Shown one piece after another: positions 18,403 through 27,876 of a stretch of DNA of 38,191 nt (positions within the stretch are counted from its first letter, which is position 1; the number at the start of each line of letters is the position of its first letter). The notes beneath the pieces were generated by a model that saw only the letters and a list, made by a program, of their open reading frames with translations, had not been told where the DNA came from and searched no databases. The stretch comes from Planctomycetota bacterium. GTDB taxonomy: Bacteria > Planctomycetota > Planctomycetia > Isosphaerales > Isosphaeraceae. Made by a program: the position numbers and the translations under genes. The stretch is taken from positions 1 to 38,191 of the forward strand of contig JAJYWB010000061.1 of the NCBI GenBank assembly GCA_021791715.1, given 5' to 3'.

Positions 18403-21400
18403 TTAACTTTTAAGTGTGAATTCGAGCGTACGATCCTCGGACGCTCGAATCGCGGGATCGAACGTAACGACGACGCGACGACCGGTTTGATCGAATTTCG
18501 CCTCGGCCTTCGCTCCGCCGAGGGTCGCCTCGACCGAAGCGACCTTGATCGTCGCGGGGACCTCGACCGCGAGCGTCTTGACACGAGCCGAGCCGTGTTT
18601 GGGAGCGAGCCGAGCCGACAATCGATCGGCTTCAATCTTTTGTTCATACGTTCCCCAGCCTTCGGCGGCGACGAACGGGGCTCGAAAATCGGCGGCGCCG
18701 ATCCGGGGAGCGAAACCGAATTTCCCCTTCGGTCCGTGATGCTCGAAGCCGCACGCCGCGAGAAACGCGCCGAAGCTCGCCATCGAGCGCGCGTAATGAT
18801 CGCTGCATTCCACTTCATTATAAGGATTGCGCAATCTTGGATGATAACGATCGTGGATCAAGCGCGCGACCGCCAATCCCTCGATCGTCATCCCCTCCCA
18901 GATCATATGCGAACAAACCTGCCATTCAAATCCCGACATACACTCATTAAAATACATCGCCGACCAGGCGCCGGGGCCCGAAACTTGAGGCGGCCTGCCG
19001 AACGGAAAAGTCACCATCAAAAGCCCTCCCTCGCCCGGCATCGCGTACCACCTTCCCGCGGGATTCGCCTTGCGATATCGACCGACGTCGGGAGTGACGC
19101 CGTAACGCCAGAGCGAACCGAGCGCACGTTTCACGTGCGCCTCGTCCATCACCCGACCGAGCCCCGTCTGCCACGCCCACGATTGTCCGAAAACCTGGTC
19201 GATCTCGCACCCGTCGTAAGATCCGACCTCGTTCATATGCGCGGGATCGCCCACATGCACATAATAACCGAACTTTTCTCGCCAACACAGCTTGTCGAGT
19301 TCGCGAACCCCCGAATCGAACCGAGATCGGCACAAACGCGCGAATTCGGCGTCGCCGACTTCGAGGGCCATCTCCTCGCCGGCGCGGAGCGCCGCGTGGT
19401 AAAGCCCGACAAGCCACGGAACGACCCCGTACCAGTCGGCGTCGAGCGTGTTGTGCATCGGACCGCGGAGGATCCCCGATCCCTCCTTATCATGATCGAT
19501 CACGCACTCGAGCGCGCGTTTAATTTTTGGCCAAAGCCGTTTCAGATACGCGTCGTCGGCCGAGGTTTGATGATCGCGATAGGCGCGGAGAATCACGCCG
19601 CATTGGCCGTCGACCGCGAACAAATCGCCGAACTCGCCGCGATAACGCACCACTCCCGTCTTGGGATCGAGCGCCGAGCCGAGATCGACTCGCTCGCGCA
19701 AATTCCGCTCGATCTCGGGAAAAACTCGACCCGGCGCCTGCGCGTAATGCCAAACATGTGTGCACGTTCCGGGACAACAGCCGATCCCCTCCCAGCCCCA
19801 AAACCGCCCGTCGGCGAACCGCCTGCTCGTCGATGTCGCCAACACCGACGTGTTCGCGAACGTCCGATTCAAAAACCAATAAGGAAGCGTGGAATCATAC
19901 CAGACGTCGCGCCATCGCTTCGTCATAGACGACAACCGCTCGAACCCCTCGACGACATACCTCGCGATCCCCCGCGCCGAATCAAACCGAGCCGCGTAAT
20001 ACTGTCCCTTCAACCTTCCCAGAACCGACTGATTGGGAAACCGCCAAACGATCAAAAAATTCAGATGCGCCGATTCACCGGGCTTGATCGCGACCGTCCC
20101 GCCGATCGCCCCCGTCAATTTCGCCTCGATCGACGCCTCGGCCGAATCTGCTCGTTTACTTGTGAACATGTCTTTGTCGATCTGAGCCGAGCGGATCTCC
20201 GCGGGTTTGCCCAAAAGCGCCAGCCCCATCACGCCGAAATCGTGGAGCTCGTCGAACCGCTCGGCCGATTGGGGACGATCGGAGAACGTGATCCGCCCGA
20301 CTCCGACGTTCCCCCAACCCCCCTTGCGCGCGTCGACGATCTCGATCCGCGCCTCGACGCCGATCCACGGACGCGCGTCAAGCGTCTCGAGCCTCATCCT
20401 GTTGTCGTTCCGTCCCGTTACCGATCGAACGACCTTCCCCGCGACGACCAAATTCACACATGTCGACCCCGGGTTGTTCCCTCCTCCAATCCAAAGGTGA
20501 ATAAACTTGCGCTCGATTGTGAAAGGTTTACTTGTAAGTTTGCCGGTATGATCGTCTTTGGAACCGACGTCGTTTCCGGGCGCGGTCGCGTGCGAATTGA
20601 CGACACGATTCCCCGGTCCGCCGACGTTCCCCTGGTACGCGGGCATTTTCTTCTTGTCGATCGGCGCCGACCCGAACGCGTCCCCCTCGACCCTCCAACC
20701 TTCGTAGCGATCGCGCGTCCAATCCTCGAACACGAGATCGGGCCTCGCTTCGCGCACGGCGCGGTCGTCGGCCTCCGCCGAACATTCCAAAAAAGTGAAT
20801 CCGCGATCGTCGTCGATCCGGTTGCGACGGATCGCCGCATACTCGCGATGATAGCGCCCGACCGCGTTTTCAAGCTTCCCCGCAAGATCGACCTCGAGCT
20901 CGTCGCGCGATTCGTTCTTGATCGTAAAACTCATCACCGTCGCGGGAAGACTCGAATCGCCAAGATTTAAAGGAATAAACGGTGAATACGCGTTTAGCTC
21001 GACCGTGATCGGAACGGAATCGTCTTGATATGTAACTGTACCGATCGGATAGCGCCCCGTGAACTGAACGTTACGAAAGCCGTCGCGATCGAGCGTACGC
21101 GTTTTTCCCGACGGATCCCCCTGGGTGCGAATTCGAACCGCGAATCCCTGCTCGACCGCGCTCTTCGAATGCCGAGGTCGCACATACGCCGATCCGTCTA
21201 TCGGTCCGAGCGACCTTCCCTCGTAAACGACGGGTTCGGGATCGATCCCGAGCGACTCGAAGTTGAAGATATCCCAGAGCCAAAGACGACCGTCCCCCGC
21301 GAGATACAACGTCCCGGTACTCAACCCTCCGACAGGCATGCCGATATATTCGAGCTCGCTCCCCGTGAACGTTTCGGGAACGCCCCGCGCGGTCAAGCTC

Positions 21401-21615
21401 GCAAGCCATTCGGCGGTGAACTTTTTATCGGCGGGAACGAGTTCGTCGAACTCGTCTCGCTCGAACGGCCCCGCGACGGTCTCTCCCGAAGCGAACAGGC
21501 TCGCGAGCCCGATCCCCGAAAGCGCCAGGAAATTCCGCCTCGGAATCTCCGCGAACCCGAGATCGCGCGTTCGTTTTTCGTCATCGTCGTGTGTCGATTG
21601 ATTGAATTCGCTCAT
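18403..21615 (-). CDS. Tat-exported GH116 (GBA2-like) glycosidase with inserted lectin-like module
   Basis: A retaining beta-glycosidase of the bile-acid glucosylceramidase/DUF608 family, 1070 aa, longer than most. A Tat signal (PRRNFLALSGIGLASLFASG) is at about 25-45. The N-terminal beta-sandwich domain begins with IGMPVGGLSTGTLYLAGDGR. Residues about 295-445 form an extra beta-sandwich with WIGGGNNPGSTCVN, GRNDNRMR and ARIEIVDARKGGWG, resembling the carbohydrate-binding domain found with GH32 levanases. The alpha/alpha-barrel catalytic domain (about 540-950) follows. The candidate nucleophile is Glu609 (WGWEGIGCC, aligned by eye with the LEGIEY region of human GBA2). The candidate acid/base is Asp725 (HNTLDADW). 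Malic enzyme lies 182 bp upstream on the same strand. The substrate is probably a beta-glucoside or xyloside, but this is unproven. Confidence 0.88.
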   Translation of the reverse strand: MSEFNQSTHDDDEKRTRDLGFAEIPRRNFLALSGIGLASLFASGETVAGPFERDEFDELVPADKKFTAEWLASLTARGVPETFTGSELEYIGMPVGGLSTGTLYLAGDGRLWLWDIFNFESLGIDPEPVVYEGRSLGPIDGSAYVRPRHSKSAVEQGFAVRIRTQGDPSGKTRTLDRDGFRNVQFTGRYPIGTVTYQDDSVPITVELNAYSPFIPLNLGDSSLPATVMSFTIKNESRDELEVDLAGKLENAVGRYHREYAAIRRNRIDDDRGFTFLECSAEADDRAVREARPDLVFEDWTRDRYEGWRVEGDAFGSAPIDKKKMPAYQGNVGGPGNRVVNSHATAPGNDVGSKDDHTGKLTSKPFTIERKFIHLWIGGGNNPGSTCVNLVVAGKVVRSVTGRNDNRMRLETLDARPWIGVEARIEIVDARKGGWGNVGVGRITFSDRPQSAERFDELHDFGVMGLALLGKPAEIRSAQIDKDMFTSKRADSAEASIEAKLTGAIGGTVAIKPGESAHLNFLIVWRFPNQSVLGRLKGQYYAARFDSARGIARYVVEGFERLSSMTKRWRDVWYDSTLPYWFLNRTFANTSVLATSTSRRFADGRFWGWEGIGCCPGTCTHVWHYAQAPGRVFPEIERNLRERVDLGSALDPKTGVVRYRGEFGDLFAVDGQCGVILRAYRDHQTSADDAYLKRLWPKIKRALECVIDHDKEGSGILRGPMHNTLDADWYGVVPWLVGLYHAALRAGEEMALEVGDAEFARLCRSRFDSGVRELDKLCWREKFGYYVHVGDPAHMNEVGSYDGCEIDQVFGQSWAWQTGLGRVMDEAHVKRALGSLWRYGVTPDVGRYRKANPAGRWYAMPGEGGLLMVTFPFGRPPQVSGPGAWSAMYFNECMSGFEWQVCSHMIWEGMTIEGLAVARLIHDRYHPRLRNPYNEVECSDHYARSMASFGAFLAACGFEHHGPKGKFGFAPRIGAADFRAPFVAAEGWGTYEQKIEADRLSARLAPKHGSARVKTLAVEVPATIKVASVEATLGGAKAEAKFDQTGRRVVVTFDPAIRASEDRTLEFTLKS

Positions 21616-21723
21616 CGTTTTATCCGCCGTCGGTTTGAGAATCGGTGATTTTCACCGCGGGTTGAAATTCGATCGTCGCGGCTCGCTCGCATTCGCAATT
21701 CGTCGTTCCACACGTTCCATCGC

Positions 21724-21746
21724 CTCCGATTCAAACCGAATCGGGG
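21724..21746 (-). terminator. Hairpin downstream of the malic enzyme gene
   Basis: A 9-bp stem (21724-21732 with 21738-21746, one T-G pair, 5-nt loop) lies 50 bp past the malic enzyme stop and 108 bp before the GH116 start. No T-run follows on the minus strand, so factor-independent termination is doubtful. Confidence 0.3.
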
Positions 21747-21796
21747 TAGGGGGGCGAAGGAGAACGATCTTATCGCGTAATTGAATCATTGTAATT

Positions 21797-23533
21797 TTAT
21801 ATCGTTATTGTTCCGGATCGTTTCGGGATCGTTTTACGGTAAACGGGAAGCCATTGGCTTTGTGCGACGCGAGATCTGAGCTCGTCTTCGCTTGCGCGCT
21901 GGGCGAGCCCCTGGCGGGTCGCCTCGATCGCGACCGCGACCGCGATTTCATACGAGATCGCGCGGATCGACGAAAGCCCTGGAAACAAAGGAGCTCCGGG
22001 ATCTTCAGGCGCGGGCTGAGAAGTCTTCGCCAGAGCGCGCGCCGCGGCGAGGAAAAACCCCTCGTTCACCGAAACGGCTCGCGTCGCGACGATCCCCAGC
22101 CCCACTCCTGGAAAAACGTAAGAATTATTGCACTGGCTGATCTTATAACGATTCCCTCGGTACGAAACGTCGTCGAACGGGCTTCCCGTCGCGACGATCG
22201 CCTTCCCCTCGGTCCATTCCAGAAGATCCGCGGGCGCCGCCTCGCTTTTAACCGTCGGGTTCGACATCGGCAGCACGACGGGTCGATCGACGCCGCGCGC
22301 CGTCGCCCGAATCACCCCCTCGTCGAACCCTCCCGCGCGTCCCGACACGCCGATCAAAACCGTGGGCCGAACCCGCTCGACGACCTCGATCAACGGAATC
22401 GAATCGCCTTCGCGTTTCCAATCGCTTACGCGTGCGTTCGCCTTTTGATAAGGCGATTGGAACGGATGAAGGTTTTTCATGCTTTCAACCAGGAGCCCGT
22501 TTTTATCGACGAGCCAGACGCGATCGAGCGCCTCGTCGCGCGAGAGCCCCTCGGAACGAAGGCCCGCGACGATCAAATCGGCGATTCCAGTGCCCGCCGA
22601 ACCCGCCCCCAGGATCACGATCCGTTGATCGCGGAACGGTACGCCCGAACGCGCCGACCCCGCGTAAATCGCCGCGAGCGCGACCGCCGCGGTCCCCTCG
22701 ACGTCGTCGTTGAACGAACGCACCCGTTCGCGATGCCGATCGACGAGTTTGCGCGCATTCATGATCGCGAAATCCTCCCACTGCAACAAAGCGTCGGGGA
22801 GATTGCGGCGGAACGAATCGACAAACTTATCCACAAACGCCAAATAATCATTGCCCCGCATTCTTGGATGACGCGCGCCGAGATAATGCGGGTCGGCGAG
22901 CAATTCGGCGTTGTCGGTTCCGACGTCGAGGTAAATCGGCAGGGTGCGCGCCGGATGAATTCCGCCGCAAAGCGTGTAGAGCGAAAGTTTGCCCACGGGA
23001 ATCCCCATTCCCCCCACGCCGAGATCGCCGAGCCCCAAAACGCGCTCGCCGTCGGTCACGACCGCGACGTCGACCTCGCGAAACAACCGATTCGCGAATA
23101 TCTCGTCCATCTGATCGAAGCGATCGCTCGAAAAATAAAGCCCACGCGGACGTCGAAAGATCACGCTGTACCGCCGGCAAGCCTCCCCCACCGTCGGCGT
23201 GTAAACGATCGGCGTCATCTCCTCAATATGCTCATGTAATAACGCGTAAAAAAGCGTTTCGTTCCGATCCTGCAACGACGTTAAAAAAATGTATTTCTCA
23301 AGATTGTTCGGCTTTTCACGAAATTCGCCGTACCTGCGATCGATCTGATCCGCGAGCGATCCGATCCCTCCCGGCAAAAGCCCCCTCAGCCCGAGCGCGT
23401 CGCGCTCGTCGCGCGAAAAGGCGCTCCCCTTGTTGAAAATCGGATTCTCCAAAAGTTCATGACCCGAAAGCGAACTCTCGACCGCCTCCTCGCGCGTCGA
23501 TTCGTCGATCGTCGTTCGATATTCCAACATCAT
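21797..23533 (-). CDS. NAD(P)-dependent malic enzyme (MaeA/SfcA type)
   Basis: Cytosolic oxidative decarboxylation of L-malate to pyruvate and CO2 with reduction of NAD(P). At 578 aa it has the full length of the large malic-enzyme family. The N-terminal malic domain has TPIVYTPTVGEACRRYS with the catalytic tyrosine, VVTDGERVLGLGDLGVGGM, and the metal-binding stretch QWEDFAIMNARKL followed by SFNDDVEGTA. The dinucleotide fold is VILGAGSAGTGIADLI. Cofactor preference cannot be judged safely. Of the two adjacent ATGs, the second (23530) is better spaced from a GAGG motif (5 nt) than the first. It starts 21 nt after the serine hydrolase/dipeptidase gene, so they may share a transcript despite unrelated functions. 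Confidence 0.95.
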   Translation of the reverse strand: MMLEYRTTIDESTREEAVESSLSGHELLENPIFNKGSAFSRDERDALGLRGLLPGGIGSLADQIDRRYGEFREKPNNLEKYIFLTSLQDRNETLFYALLHEHIEEMTPIVYTPTVGEACRRYSVIFRRPRGLYFSSDRFDQMDEIFANRLFREVDVAVVTDGERVLGLGDLGVGGMGIPVGKLSLYTLCGGIHPARTLPIYLDVGTDNAELLADPHYLGARHPRMRGNDYLAFVDKFVDSFRRNLPDALLQWEDFAIMNARKLVDRHRERVRSFNDDVEGTAAVALAAIYAGSARSGVPFRDQRIVILGAGSAGTGIADLIVAGLRSEGLSRDEALDRVWLVDKNGLLVESMKNLHPFQSPYQKANARVSDWKREGDSIPLIEVVERVRPTVLIGVSGRAGGFDEGVIRATARGVDRPVVLPMSNPTVKSEAAPADLLEWTEGKAIVATGSPFDDVSYRGNRYKISQCNNSYVFPGVGLGIVATRAVSVNEGFFLAAARALAKTSQPAPEDPGAPLFPGLSSIRAISYEIAVAVAIEATRQGLAQRASEDELRSRVAQSQWLPVYRKTIPKRSGTITI

Positions 23534-23554
23534 CGCCTCATCATATTACTTGTT

Positions 23555-25957
23555 TTAAAGCTTCTCAAACGGAACGTTAAGGATCGGGTAATCGCTCCAG
23601 GCTTGATAATCGAAGTGCCACCACTCGGCGTCGTACACCGAGAACCCCTCGCGTTCCATCGCGTCGCGGAGCAGATCTCTCACGTAACGCTCCAGCGACG
23701 TTCCTCCCGGATAATCGGGATACGAACGATCCGAGAACTCGTCGTATCCGCCGGGAGCGACGACCGCGACCCCCGTCGTCCGATCGTAAAGCGTTAGATC
23801 GACCGCCGCCCCCCGGTTGTGCCTCGAACCCTTCGCGGGATCGGCCACGAAAACGCGCTTGTCCGGGGGAGTCGCCTCCCAAAAGATCTTCGTCACATAC
23901 CAAGGTCGATACGCGTCGTGAATCAACAAACCATAACCTTTTTCTTTCAAAGACCGATGAACCCTCAAAAGCGCCTCCGCCGCGGGCTCGCGCAAAAACG
24001 CTCGCGGCGACGAATACACCGGCGTCCCCAAAAAATTGTTCGCGGTCGCGTAGCGAATATCGAACTTGATCGTCGCGTCGAGCTTCGCGAGATCGACCAG
24101 CCGAGGAACGTCGGGACGATCGGCCTCGACCGGAGGAAAAGCCCGAAGAGCCTCGGCCCTCAACTCGTCGATCGGCCGTAGCGGCTTGATCCGAAACGTC
24201 GACCCGTCGTCCCCTTCAAGCCGAATCCTCGGAAACGCCACCCCCGCGACCTCGACCCGATCCGCTCGCCCCGACGCGTCGCGATGAAACGTCAACTTCT
24301 CGCGCTCATACAATCCCCAATCGGGAAACGCGTACACATCGTTCGTTTCTCGAACCAACGGATAATCGAAAAACCATTCGATCAAGACATGTAACGCTCC
24401 GTCTTTTTCTAGAATGAATAATTTATCATAATCCCAACCGTATTCGCCGATCAATCCCCGCCGGCCCTCGGGGCAAGTCGCGGGCCTGACGCGCTCGAGC
24501 TTTTCGAGCGGCTCGCCTTCGAACAGAACTTTGTTCTCGCGCACGACGACCGAGGGTCCCGAGGCGATCGGATCGGAAACGATCAATTCGTTTCCATTGA
24601 CTCGCAATTCCAGTCGAGTTCCGCCGCGCGCCGGCCAAGCGAACAAGCGATCGCCGCTCGCGCGAAGATCGACAACGCGATCCCCCGCGGCGTAACGCCC
24701 CTCAAGAGCTCGGGCGCGGTCGCGTCCGGGAGGTCGAGGAAGCGCGAGTTCGGGTAACGGTTTCTTCTCTCGAACCGCGATCATCGATCGCAACGACGCG
24801 TCGGCGATCCGAGACGCGATCGCGTTGGCGCAATCGCGGGCGACGATCACGACCGCCCCCAGCTTTTCGTCGGGAAGCGCCGAAACCTGCGTCGCGTAAC
24901 CGTACACCGCCCCCGAATGACCCACCTTGCGCTTGCCGTCGAGCACGCCGAGCGCGAAACCAAGGCCGAAAACCGCAGTCTTCCCCCCCGATCGATCGAC
25001 AAACGCCGGCTCCCACATCCTTTCAAGCGTTTCCGCTTTGAGAACTCGGCCCCGTTCGCCCTCGCCCCGCGCGAACAGCACGCTCAAAAACTTGGCGAGA
25101 TCCGCCGAGGTCGAATACAACTCACCCGCGGGCGCGATCCCGAGCGGAAAAACGGGCGCCGCGAACTCTCGTCCTTCATATGTCCACATAAACCCTTTCG
25201 CAATCTCGGATCGAAGTTCGACCGCGGGCGCGAACGACGAACGATCCATCCCCAACGGCTTGAGAACGAGATCGTTCACCGCCGAGGCGAACGGCTTCCC
25301 CGTCGCGACCTCGATCACCCCGCCGACGACCGTGATCCCCGCGTTCGAATACTTGACGCGCGTCCCGGGCTCGTCGATAAGCGTCGTTCGATTGAGACTC
25401 GCGACCGTTTCGGCGATCGTCGGATTGGTCGAATCAAAATAATGCCCCACGGGAGGCTCGCGAACCAATCCCGATCGATGCGCCAACAATTGTTTTAACG
25501 TGATCGGTTTGTCGAACGGGTTTCGCGGCTGGAATCCGCGGAGGATCGTCGTCACGTCGGCGTCGAGGTCGATTTTCCCCTCTTCGACAAGCCTCATCAG
25601 CGCGATATCGGTGAAAAGTTTGGATACCGACCCGACGCGCGCGAGCGAATCCGAGGTCGCCGCGATCTTCCGTTCGGCGTCGGCGAGTCCGAATCCCCGA
25701 GCCCAAACGACGCGACGATCGTCGACGAGCGCGATCGTGATCGATGCGGGGCTCTGTTCTTTTTGGATCGCCTCGATCCACGGCTCGAGCCGAGCGATCG
25801 CCGCTTGATAAGGCGCCGCCGCGGGAACGTCGGCCGCGTTCAGCCGAGCCGCGTGGCCGAACAGGAGAACGGCCGCGATCGCCCTCAAAACACGCGTCCG
25901 GACGCGCCCGGGTCGTTTTAAACGCGTCTCGAGAAACGATTCCAGCCGCGGTTTCAT
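23555..25957 (-). CDS. Fusion of a class C beta-lactamase-type serine hydrolase and a VanX-like D-Ala-D-Ala dipeptidase
   Basis: An exported two-enzyme protein of 800 aa. A basic N-terminus and hydrophobic stretch (about 23-42) act as signal peptide. The first module (about 45-430) is a serine beta-lactamase/DD-peptidase: Ser110-x-x-Lys113 (SVSK), Tyr203-Ser-Asn205 and His347-Ser-Gly349 in place of KTG. A middle beta-rich region (about 430-620) resembles the C-terminal domains of such hydrolases. The last module (about 630-800) is an M15D zinc dipeptidase: His713 and Asp720 (HNRGAAVD), catalytic Glu778 and His781 (EWWHF). All key residues are present. The ATG at 25957 is preceded by GGAG; the frame from 26098 adds 47 unsupported residues. 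The protein would act on D-amino-acid wall peptides; no vanHA genes are linked. Confidence 0.92.
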   Translation of the reverse strand: MKPRLESFLETRLKRPGRVRTRVLRAIAAVLLFGHAARLNAADVPAAAPYQAAIARLEPWIEAIQKEQSPASITIALVDDRRVVWARGFGLADAERKIAATSDSLARVGSVSKLFTDIALMRLVEEGKIDLDADVTTILRGFQPRNPFDKPITLKQLLAHRSGLVREPPVGHYFDSTNPTIAETVASLNRTTLIDEPGTRVKYSNAGITVVGGVIEVATGKPFASAVNDLVLKPLGMDRSSFAPAVELRSEIAKGFMWTYEGREFAAPVFPLGIAPAGELYSTSADLAKFLSVLFARGEGERGRVLKAETLERMWEPAFVDRSGGKTAVFGLGFALGVLDGKRKVGHSGAVYGYATQVSALPDEKLGAVVIVARDCANAIASRIADASLRSMIAVREKKPLPELALPRPPGRDRARALEGRYAAGDRVVDLRASGDRLFAWPARGGTRLELRVNGNELIVSDPIASGPSVVVRENKVLFEGEPLEKLERVRPATCPEGRRGLIGEYGWDYDKLFILEKDGALHVLIEWFFDYPLVRETNDVYAFPDWGLYEREKLTFHRDASGRADRVEVAGVAFPRIRLEGDDGSTFRIKPLRPIDELRAEALRAFPPVEADRPDVPRLVDLAKLDATIKFDIRYATANNFLGTPVYSSPRAFLREPAAEALLRVHRSLKEKGYGLLIHDAYRPWYVTKIFWEATPPDKRVFVADPAKGSRHNRGAAVDLTLYDRTTGVAVVAPGGYDEFSDRSYPDYPGGTSLERYVRDLLRDAMEREGFSVYDAEWWHFDYQAWSDYPILNVPFEKL

Positions 25958-26214
25958 CGTCGCTTCTCCTCGAGTTTCGAACGATCGCTTCGCTCGGTCG
26001 ATCGTCGTTCGACTATAACGAAACCGAACGCCGGCGAAAGGTCGTCGAACGTGATGAAGCGAAGCGTCGCGGTTGATTTTCCCCGACGTCGGTTCCAAGA
26101 TGTCTTAAGGCGCTCAACCGCGGCGCGGTCGCCCACGAATACTCGTTGCACCGATGTACATTCGCCTTAATCACACAAAGCCTTCCCAAGAATGCGCGAC
26201 AAACGGAGAAGTTC

Positions 26215-27741
26215 ATGGCGAATTTTGATATCAACGAATTTGATGAAAACATCGTTCCCCCCAGGCCGACGACTCCCCCCGTTCGTCGCGGTTTTTTGGT
26301 GATTTTGGCTTGGTTATCGTTTCTCGTCATCCTGGTTTACGGCATCCCTTATGTGGCGGATCAAACGGGTTACGCGTGGGAATCGGGGCGATCGCGGGCC
26401 GCGGTCGAAACGCTCGCCAAGCTCGAAAAATCGGGGGTGATCGATCGCTCGTCGGCGCTGTTCCGGATGGCGAACGCCGCGGTGGCGCCCGCGGTCGTCA
26501 ACATCCGCACGTCGCGAACCGACGTCGAGGCCGCGGCGCAGGTCGACCCCCGCGCTCGCGGCTTCGTGCCGCAGATTTCAGGGCTCGGGTCGGGAGTCGT
26601 CATCGACAAAGATCGCGGATTCATCGTTACAAATCATCATGTGGTTAAAGACGCCGAGCAGATCGTCGTCCGCGTGGGAGGGAGGAACGAGGTCGACGCC
26701 AGGCTCGTCGGCGCCGACCCCAAAACCGACCTCGCGGTGATCCAGATTCAAGGCCCGCTCCGCTCTCAGGCCGAGTGGGGCGATTCGGACAAGCTCGATA
26801 TCGGCGATTGGGTGCTCGCGATCGGCAGCCCGTTCGCGCTCGATCACACCGTGACCGCGGGAATCATCTCGGCGACCGGCCGGCGTAATCTCGCTCTCCC
26901 CGATCTTGGCGAAGACGGCTACCAGGATTTCCTCCAAACCGACGCCGCGATCAACCCTGGTAATTCGGGAGGTCCGCTCGTCGATCTGACCGGAAAGGTC
27001 GTCGGCATCAACACGGCGATCTATTCGGAATCGGGAGGGTATCAGGGGATCGGCCTGGCGATACCGTCGTCAATGGCGCATCGAATTGTTGATCAATTGA
27101 TAAGTAACGGCAAAGTGATTCGAGGTTATCTGGGGGTGACGATCTCGAACGTTTCGCCCGAGCTCGCCAAAAAATCGGGGCTCGCCGAGCCCCGCGGCGC
27201 GGTGATTTTGAGCGTGCAACCGGGAGGTCCCGCGGAGCGTTCGGGATTGAAGGCGGGGGACATCGTTTTGAAGCTCGGCGACCGCGAGATCGGCGATATT
27301 TCCACCCTGCGCAACAGGACCGCCGAACTCCCTCTCGGCAAGAGCGTCGAGGTTCGTTACCTCCGCGAGGGGAAGGAAAAAAAGGCCGAGGTGACGATCG
27401 CCGAACTCCCTTCCTCGCCCGTTATGGCGGCTTTCGGCTTTCAACTGCGCGAACTCCCCGCGGCCGAGGCTTTGAAGCAAGCGAACAAGAAGGCGAACGA
27501 TCGCAGGGCGACGCGCGTCGTCGTCAGCAAGGTTGAAAGCGGCGGGTTCGCCGACCGCGCGGGCTTGAAGGTGGGGATGAGGATCGTCGGCGTCGGTTAC
27601 CGACCGATCCGCACGCTCGCCGAATTTGAGGAGACGACCGCGCGTGCGAACTGGTTTCAAGGTCTTCCGCTCCGCGTCTTGCTCGCCGACGGTACTCCGG
27701 GATTCGTGGTCATTCAATCGCCCGAGGCCGCGGGTAAATAA
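26215..27741 (+). CDS. DegP/HtrA-type serine protease with two PDZ domains, membrane anchored
   Basis: A periplasmic quality-control protease of the S1C family, 508 aa. Residues 1-26 are polar and proline-rich and would stay in the cytoplasm; 27-47 is a single transmembrane anchor without a cleavage site. The protease domain spans about 85-300. The triad is His142 (TNHHVV), Asp172 (KTDLAV) and Ser251 (GNSGGPL). Two PDZ domains follow at about 305-400 (IRGYLGVTI, then GPAERSGLKAGDIVL) and 420-505 (GGFADRAGLKVGMRIV). The start at 26215 has GGAGAA 7 nt upstream; the frame from 26146 lacks one. It is divergent from the hydrolase gene to its left, the two starts being 257 bp apart. It is convergent with the small gene to its right. 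Confidence 0.95.
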   Translation: MANFDINEFDENIVPPRPTTPPVRRGFLVILAWLSFLVILVYGIPYVADQTGYAWESGRSRAAVETLAKLEKSGVIDRSSALFRMANAAVAPAVVNIRTSRTDVEAAAQVDPRARGFVPQISGLGSGVVIDKDRGFIVTNHHVVKDAEQIVVRVGGRNEVDARLVGADPKTDLAVIQIQGPLRSQAEWGDSDKLDIGDWVLAIGSPFALDHTVTAGIISATGRRNLALPDLGEDGYQDFLQTDAAINPGNSGGPLVDLTGKVVGINTAIYSESGGYQGIGLAIPSSMAHRIVDQLISNGKVIRGYLGVTISNVSPELAKKSGLAEPRGAVILSVQPGGPAERSGLKAGDIVLKLGDREIGDISTLRNRTAELPLGKSVEVRYLREGKEKKAEVTIAELPSSPVMAAFGFQLRELPAAEALKQANKKANDRRATRVVVSKVESGGFADRAGLKVGMRIVGVGYRPIRTLAEFEETTARANWFQGLPLRVLLADGTPGFVVIQSPEAAGK

Positions 27742-27795
27742 TCCGTGATCAACGACCTTGGGTTTTTTGATTCGAGAACACTCCCTGAAAAAAAA

Positions 27796-27819
27796 GCCTT
27801 TTCAACGACGCGAAAAGGC
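27796..27819 (-). terminator. Intrinsic terminator of the small cationic-protein gene
   Basis: An 8-bp perfect stem (gaaaaggc with gccttttc) and 8-nt loop, followed on the minus strand by eight T residues (27795-27788). It lies 57 bp beyond the stop of the minus-strand gene at 27877. The plus strand has no T-run, so it does not serve the convergent protease gene. Confidence 0.85.
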
Positions 27820-27876
27820 GCTCGAAATGAATCGAGAAACATCGAAAACGGGTCTTGCGATGCGAACGAGAGGTTA

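Noticed and set aside
18487..20970. Long 827-codon plus-strand frame
   Set aside because: It is fully antisense to the GH116 gene, which has domain motifs and a Tat signal. The antisense product is Arg/Pro-rich with no recognisable domain.
23555..25957. Vancomycin-resistance cluster
   Set aside because: A VanX-like domain is present, but there are no vanH, vanA/B, vanR or vanS genes, and the domain is exported within a fusion protein.
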